NCBI GenBank assembly: GCA_020635915.1
Contig: JACJYU010000002.1
Span: 680,223 to 744,222 of the forward strand
Source: Flammeovirgaceae bacterium
GTDB lineage: Bacteria; Bacteroidota; Bacteroidia; Cytophagales; Cyclobacteriaceae
Direction of reading: 5' to 3'
Length of the DNA: 64,000 nucleotides
Shown: piece by piece, positions 62,252-64,000 of the stretch
How the letters are laid out: every line of letters starts with the position of its first letter
Numbering within the stretch: the stretch's first letter is position 1
Notes under the pieces: model-generated
Database searches by the model: none
What the model was told of the DNA's origin: nothing
The model's input: only the letters and a program-made list of their open reading frames with translations
Position numbers and translations under genes: made by a program

Positions 62252-63268
62252 TCAACCCCTTTCCTCCACCACGCCATCGGCATATTTGGCAAACCTTCCC
62301 CTCTCGCGGGGGTGCACCTGGTCGGGCCTTTCCCACGGCCATCCACCAAATTCCGTTTGTTGGTATTCGCGCATGGCTTCCTGTACCTCCGGCTGCGTGT
62401 TCATGACAAACGGGCCATATTGCACTACCGGTTCGCCAATGGGCCTGCCTTGCAACAACAAAATAGAGGCGGGCTTGCCTGCATTTGTTATCGTGAGGCC
62501 ATTACCCGGCCATAGCCACACGGCATGGTAGTTGGCAATATCCTCTCCTTCCAGGTTGATGCTTTCCCCTTCGTAAAGATAGAGGGCCCTGTTGGTACCG
62601 CTATTTGCCTTTGGTAGAACAAAAGAAGCGCCAGCCTCCATTTTTATCAACCAAATGGCCACATCATTTGCCTTTTCGTTTGCCCAGGAACCCGGGGCCG
62701 GCCCTGGGGCACTGGCGCCATTGAACTGGCCGGCAACTATTTTTATGGATGTTGCCTTTCCGTTTTTGTCCCTTTGGTTTTGAATGGGTATGTCCTCGTT
62801 CCAAAGCATGGCAAAGTGGGGCTCCACGAACTTGCTTCGCTTGGGCAGGTTGAGCCAGATTTGAAAGAGCTCCAATGGGTTGTCGTTCGTCCTGTCAAGC
62901 AAGGGGAACATCTCTGCATGCTGCACGCCCCTTCCCGCTGTCATCCATTGTACGTCACCATTTCCAAACCGGCCTGCTGCACCCAGCGAGTCTGAATGGT
63001 CTACCATCCCTTTGGTGACTATCGTTACCGTTTCGAACCCGCGGTGAGGATGGGCCGGAAAACCCGGCACCGTATTCCCATGGTACATCCGCCACCCGTC
63101 CTTAATGGTAAAATCATTGCCCAGGTTCCTGCCGGTGAGGGGGGCATCGGGGCCCATGGCGTCATTGCCTTTAGGGTAAAAGTCGGCATGGTGCACACAG
63201 AATAAAAAAGGGTCGCTGGTTTCCCATGGAAAACCAAGGGGTTTAATGTCAATAATGGATTGGGCCAT
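62252..63268 (-). CDS. pirin family protein
   Basis: A 338-residue bicupin. The pirin iron site includes HPHRGFETVTIV and the paired GDVQWMTAGRGVQHAEM segment with the His/Glu ligands. Some pirins have quercetinase activity; others act as transcriptional co-regulators. The ATG at 63268 is chosen over a longer frame to 63409 that lacks conservation. Convergent with hrpB. Confidence 0.92.
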   Translation of the reverse strand: MAQSIIDIKPLGFPWETSDPFLFCVHHADFYPKGNDAMGPDAPLTGRNLGNDFTIKDGWRMYHGNTVPGFPAHPHRGFETVTIVTKGMVDHSDSLGAAGRFGNGDVQWMTAGRGVQHAEMFPLLDRTNDNPLELFQIWLNLPKRSKFVEPHFAMLWNEDIPIQNQRDKNGKATSIKIVAGQFNGASAPGPAPGSWANEKANDVAIWLIKMEAGASFVLPKANSGTNRALYLYEGESINLEGEDIANYHAVWLWPGNGLTITNAGKPASILLLQGRPIGEPVVQYGPFVMNTQPEVQEAMREYQQTEFGGWPWERPDQVHPRERGRFAKYADGVVEERG

Positions 63269-63310
63269 GAATAATGGTTTTTTTGTGGGACCCGTGGTTG
63301 TACAACAGGG

Positions 63311-63457
63311 ATGGCCGCAAATATGTTCATGGGGGCCAACGACATAAAACAGCCCCGGATGGCAAATTCCCGAATATGGGGTGATGCCTATTTGAACAAA
63401 GAAGGCCAATTTTGGCTATGCGGAAGGCGTGAAAGCGAAGTTGCAATAAGGTATTAA
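63311..63457 (+). CDS. small hypothetical open reading frame with following terminator
   Basis: A 48-residue frame (ATG 63311) in the gap upstream of pirin, followed 10 bases later by a perfect 10-bp terminator hairpin on the same strand. The product begins MAANMFMGAND and ends REEVAIRY-like SEVAIRY, with a mixed Trp/Asp/Lys/Arg composition. An internal ATG at 63347 could also be the start. There is no known family. The terminator, which otherwise has no gene to serve on this strand, is the main support. Confidence 0.35.
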   Translation: MAANMFMGANDIKQPRMANSRIWGDAYLNKEGQFWLCGRRESEVAIRY

Positions 63458-63467
63458 TGCCCCAATC

Positions 63468-63503
63468 AAGACGGTGGTTATCATGTCGGCCACCGTCTTT
63501 TTT
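63468..63503 (+). terminator. intrinsic terminator without an obvious long gene
   Basis: AAGACGGTGG (63468-63477), a 12-base loop and CCACCGTCTT (63490-63499) form a perfect 10-bp stem followed by a run of T (63498-63503). Orientation is plus strand. The only candidate upstream on this strand is the 48-residue reading frame at 63311 or a small RNA. Confidence 0.75.
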
Positions 63504-63523
63504 GTGCCCCGCCCTGCCGCAAT

Positions 63524-63690
63524 TCAAGCCGTGCGCTTTTTGAAAATAATGTAGGCCCCAACGGCCATCATCCCTAAGGCGATGGCCTGGTCAAGAAAGT
63601 CCCACGCCCCCCACTGCACCACTTTGACCCCCTGTAAATTCCAAACGCGAGCCCCAGGGCCACGTAGAGGTAGCCGCGACCGCCCTTCAT
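63524..63690 (-). pseudogene. small membrane protein gene with a poly-G frameshift
   Basis: From ATG 63690 the frame reads GYLYVALGLAFGIY, a hydrophobic helix, and then enters a run of five G (63628-63632 on the plus strand as C). The original frame soon terminates. If one more G were present it would continue as VKVVQWGAWDFLDQAIALGMMAVGAYIIFKKRTA (shown here only in part: GAWDFLDQAIALGMMAV), ending at TGA 63524-63526, giving a two-helix protein. Homopolymer slippage or sequencing error are both possible. The start overlaps the upstream gene by four bases (ATGA). Confidence 0.55.
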
Positions 63691-63875
63691 GGTTTTGCCA
63701 TTTTGTTCAACTTCCCCTCCATCCTTTCCATGCGCCCGCACAATTCCTGCAGTTTGCAGAGGATGATCACGTGGGTTTTTTTTGCATCTATGCCCACGGG
63801 GCTGCTTTCGCTTTGAATAAGTTGCGCTATTTGCTCAAAATCTTTTGCGTTTACTTTAAAGTCTTTGTGTTCCAT
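63687..63875 (-). CDS. small coiled-coil hypothetical protein
   Basis: A 62-residue hydrophilic protein with a predicted helical coiled coil in its second half (CKLQELCGRMERMEGKLNKM). No family is recognised. ATG at 63875 is used; a TTG at 63899 would add 8 residues. Its TGA overlaps the ATG of the two-helix protein, so translation is coupled. Confidence 0.62.
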   Translation of the reverse strand: MEHKDFKVNAKDFEQIAQLIQSESSPVGIDAKKTHVIILCKLQELCGRMERMEGKLNKMAKP

Positions 63876-63926
63876 ATATGCGTGGTCCTTGTTAGACAAC
63901 TAAAATACAAAAGTTAAGTTGCTTTC

Positions 63927-64000
63927 ATGCAGGCAACAACGGTTTTCAAGAAAATCCATTGGCCGATTTTCCGCGGCCTGGCCAGGCACAAACGGCACGC
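63927..64000 (+). CDS. possible start of a gene running off the right edge
   Basis: An ATG at 63927 opens a frame without stop to the window end (24 residues: MQATTVFKKIHWPIFRGLA then RHKRH). It is divergent from the coiled-coil gene. Too short to classify. Basic composition is not informative. Confidence 0.35.
   Translation, partial: MQATTVFKKIHWPIFRGLARHKRH

Noticed and set aside
1..64000. CRISPR arrays, rRNA operon, insertion sequence transposases, replication origin
   Set aside because: None was seen on reading the window; no repeat-spacer pattern, rRNA, or transposase-like frame could be supported.

Overview
The window is bacterial chromosome from the Bacteroidota, most probably the order Cytophagales. 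The evidence is a TonB-dependent receptor with an N-terminal carboxypeptidase-like domain paired with a DUF4249 lipoprotein, a PadR regulator coupled to a large FtsX/MacB-type permease with a prefix domain, many TPR lipoproteins, an ECF sigma factor joined to a membrane-anchored beta-barrel protein, and promoter elements of the Bacteroidota type TAnnTTTG. GTG and TTG starts are common. No ribosomal RNA, CRISPR array, prophage or insertion sequence was seen. The sequence is mostly ordinary housekeeping chromosome with a few accessory patches.

Layout. 1-4.2 kb: the start of a secreted M20 amidohydrolase (cut by the left edge), a TPR lipoprotein, and thrB-thrC with their own promoter. 4.3-6.9 kb: an AAA+/DUF4143 ATPase with a palindromic promoter region, tRNA-Arg(CCU) with a well-formed promoter, and hflX. 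7.1-13.6 kb: an exopolysaccharide locus (GT4 glycosyltransferase, rfbC, outer-membrane export lipoprotein, Wzz/tyrosine autokinase, PHP-type tyrosine phosphatase, sugar-nucleotide epimerase). 13.7-20.1 kb: a tightly packed run of a TPR protein, phosphosulfolactate synthase-like enzyme, DUF368 undecaprenyl-phosphate translocase, aroE, uvrB and a small beta-barrel protein, closed by a 19-bp perfect terminator hairpin shared with a convergent superoxide dismutase. 21-28 kb: a run of metabolic genes (EamA exporter, cupin, PLP decarboxylase, DinB, PaiB-like, ilvE, quinone-oxidoreductase-like, GNAT, GreA-like).

28.0-30.2 kb is an A+T-rich accessory patch with a PIN-domain toxin and excisionase-like antitoxin behind an operator-rich promoter, a small basic protein, and an SSB-like DUF3127 protein. 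30.4-33.4 kb is the PadR/permease pair. 33.5-39 kb is an all-minus-strand island of small single-domain proteins (TfoX, two NTF2-like, MmcQ, YciI, GyrI-like, AraC, alpha/beta hydrolase, AHSA1, ArsR, VOC). 39-46 kb: tadA, aspS, a serine hydrolase, a TPR lipoprotein, a bestrophin-like protein and a trans-3-hydroxyproline dehydratase-like enzyme. 46.4-47.3 kb: a frameshifted PqqD-like gene and a SpoIIAA-like gene. 47.4-55 kb: an M13 peptidase, a YitT-family protein, a zinc-ribbon protein, and the DUF4249/TonB receptor pair. 55.2-58.6 kb: an ECF sigma factor, a one-TM plus beta-barrel protein, a rhomboid protease and an FKBP isomerase, which may form one envelope-sensing unit. 58.6-64 kb: an MBL-fold lipoprotein, hrpB, pirin, and small genes at the right edge.

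Three genes look broken or altered by small changes visible in the sequence: a 5-bp tandem duplication frameshifts the PqqD-like gene (46.6 kb), a TGA replaces an expected TGG codon 16 codons before the natural end of an alpha/beta hydrolase (36.73 kb), and a G5 tract shifts frame in a small membrane protein gene (63.63 kb). The strongest candidate for an incompletely described system is the sigma factor / trans-envelope protein / rhomboid / FKBP run at 55.2-58.6 kb.
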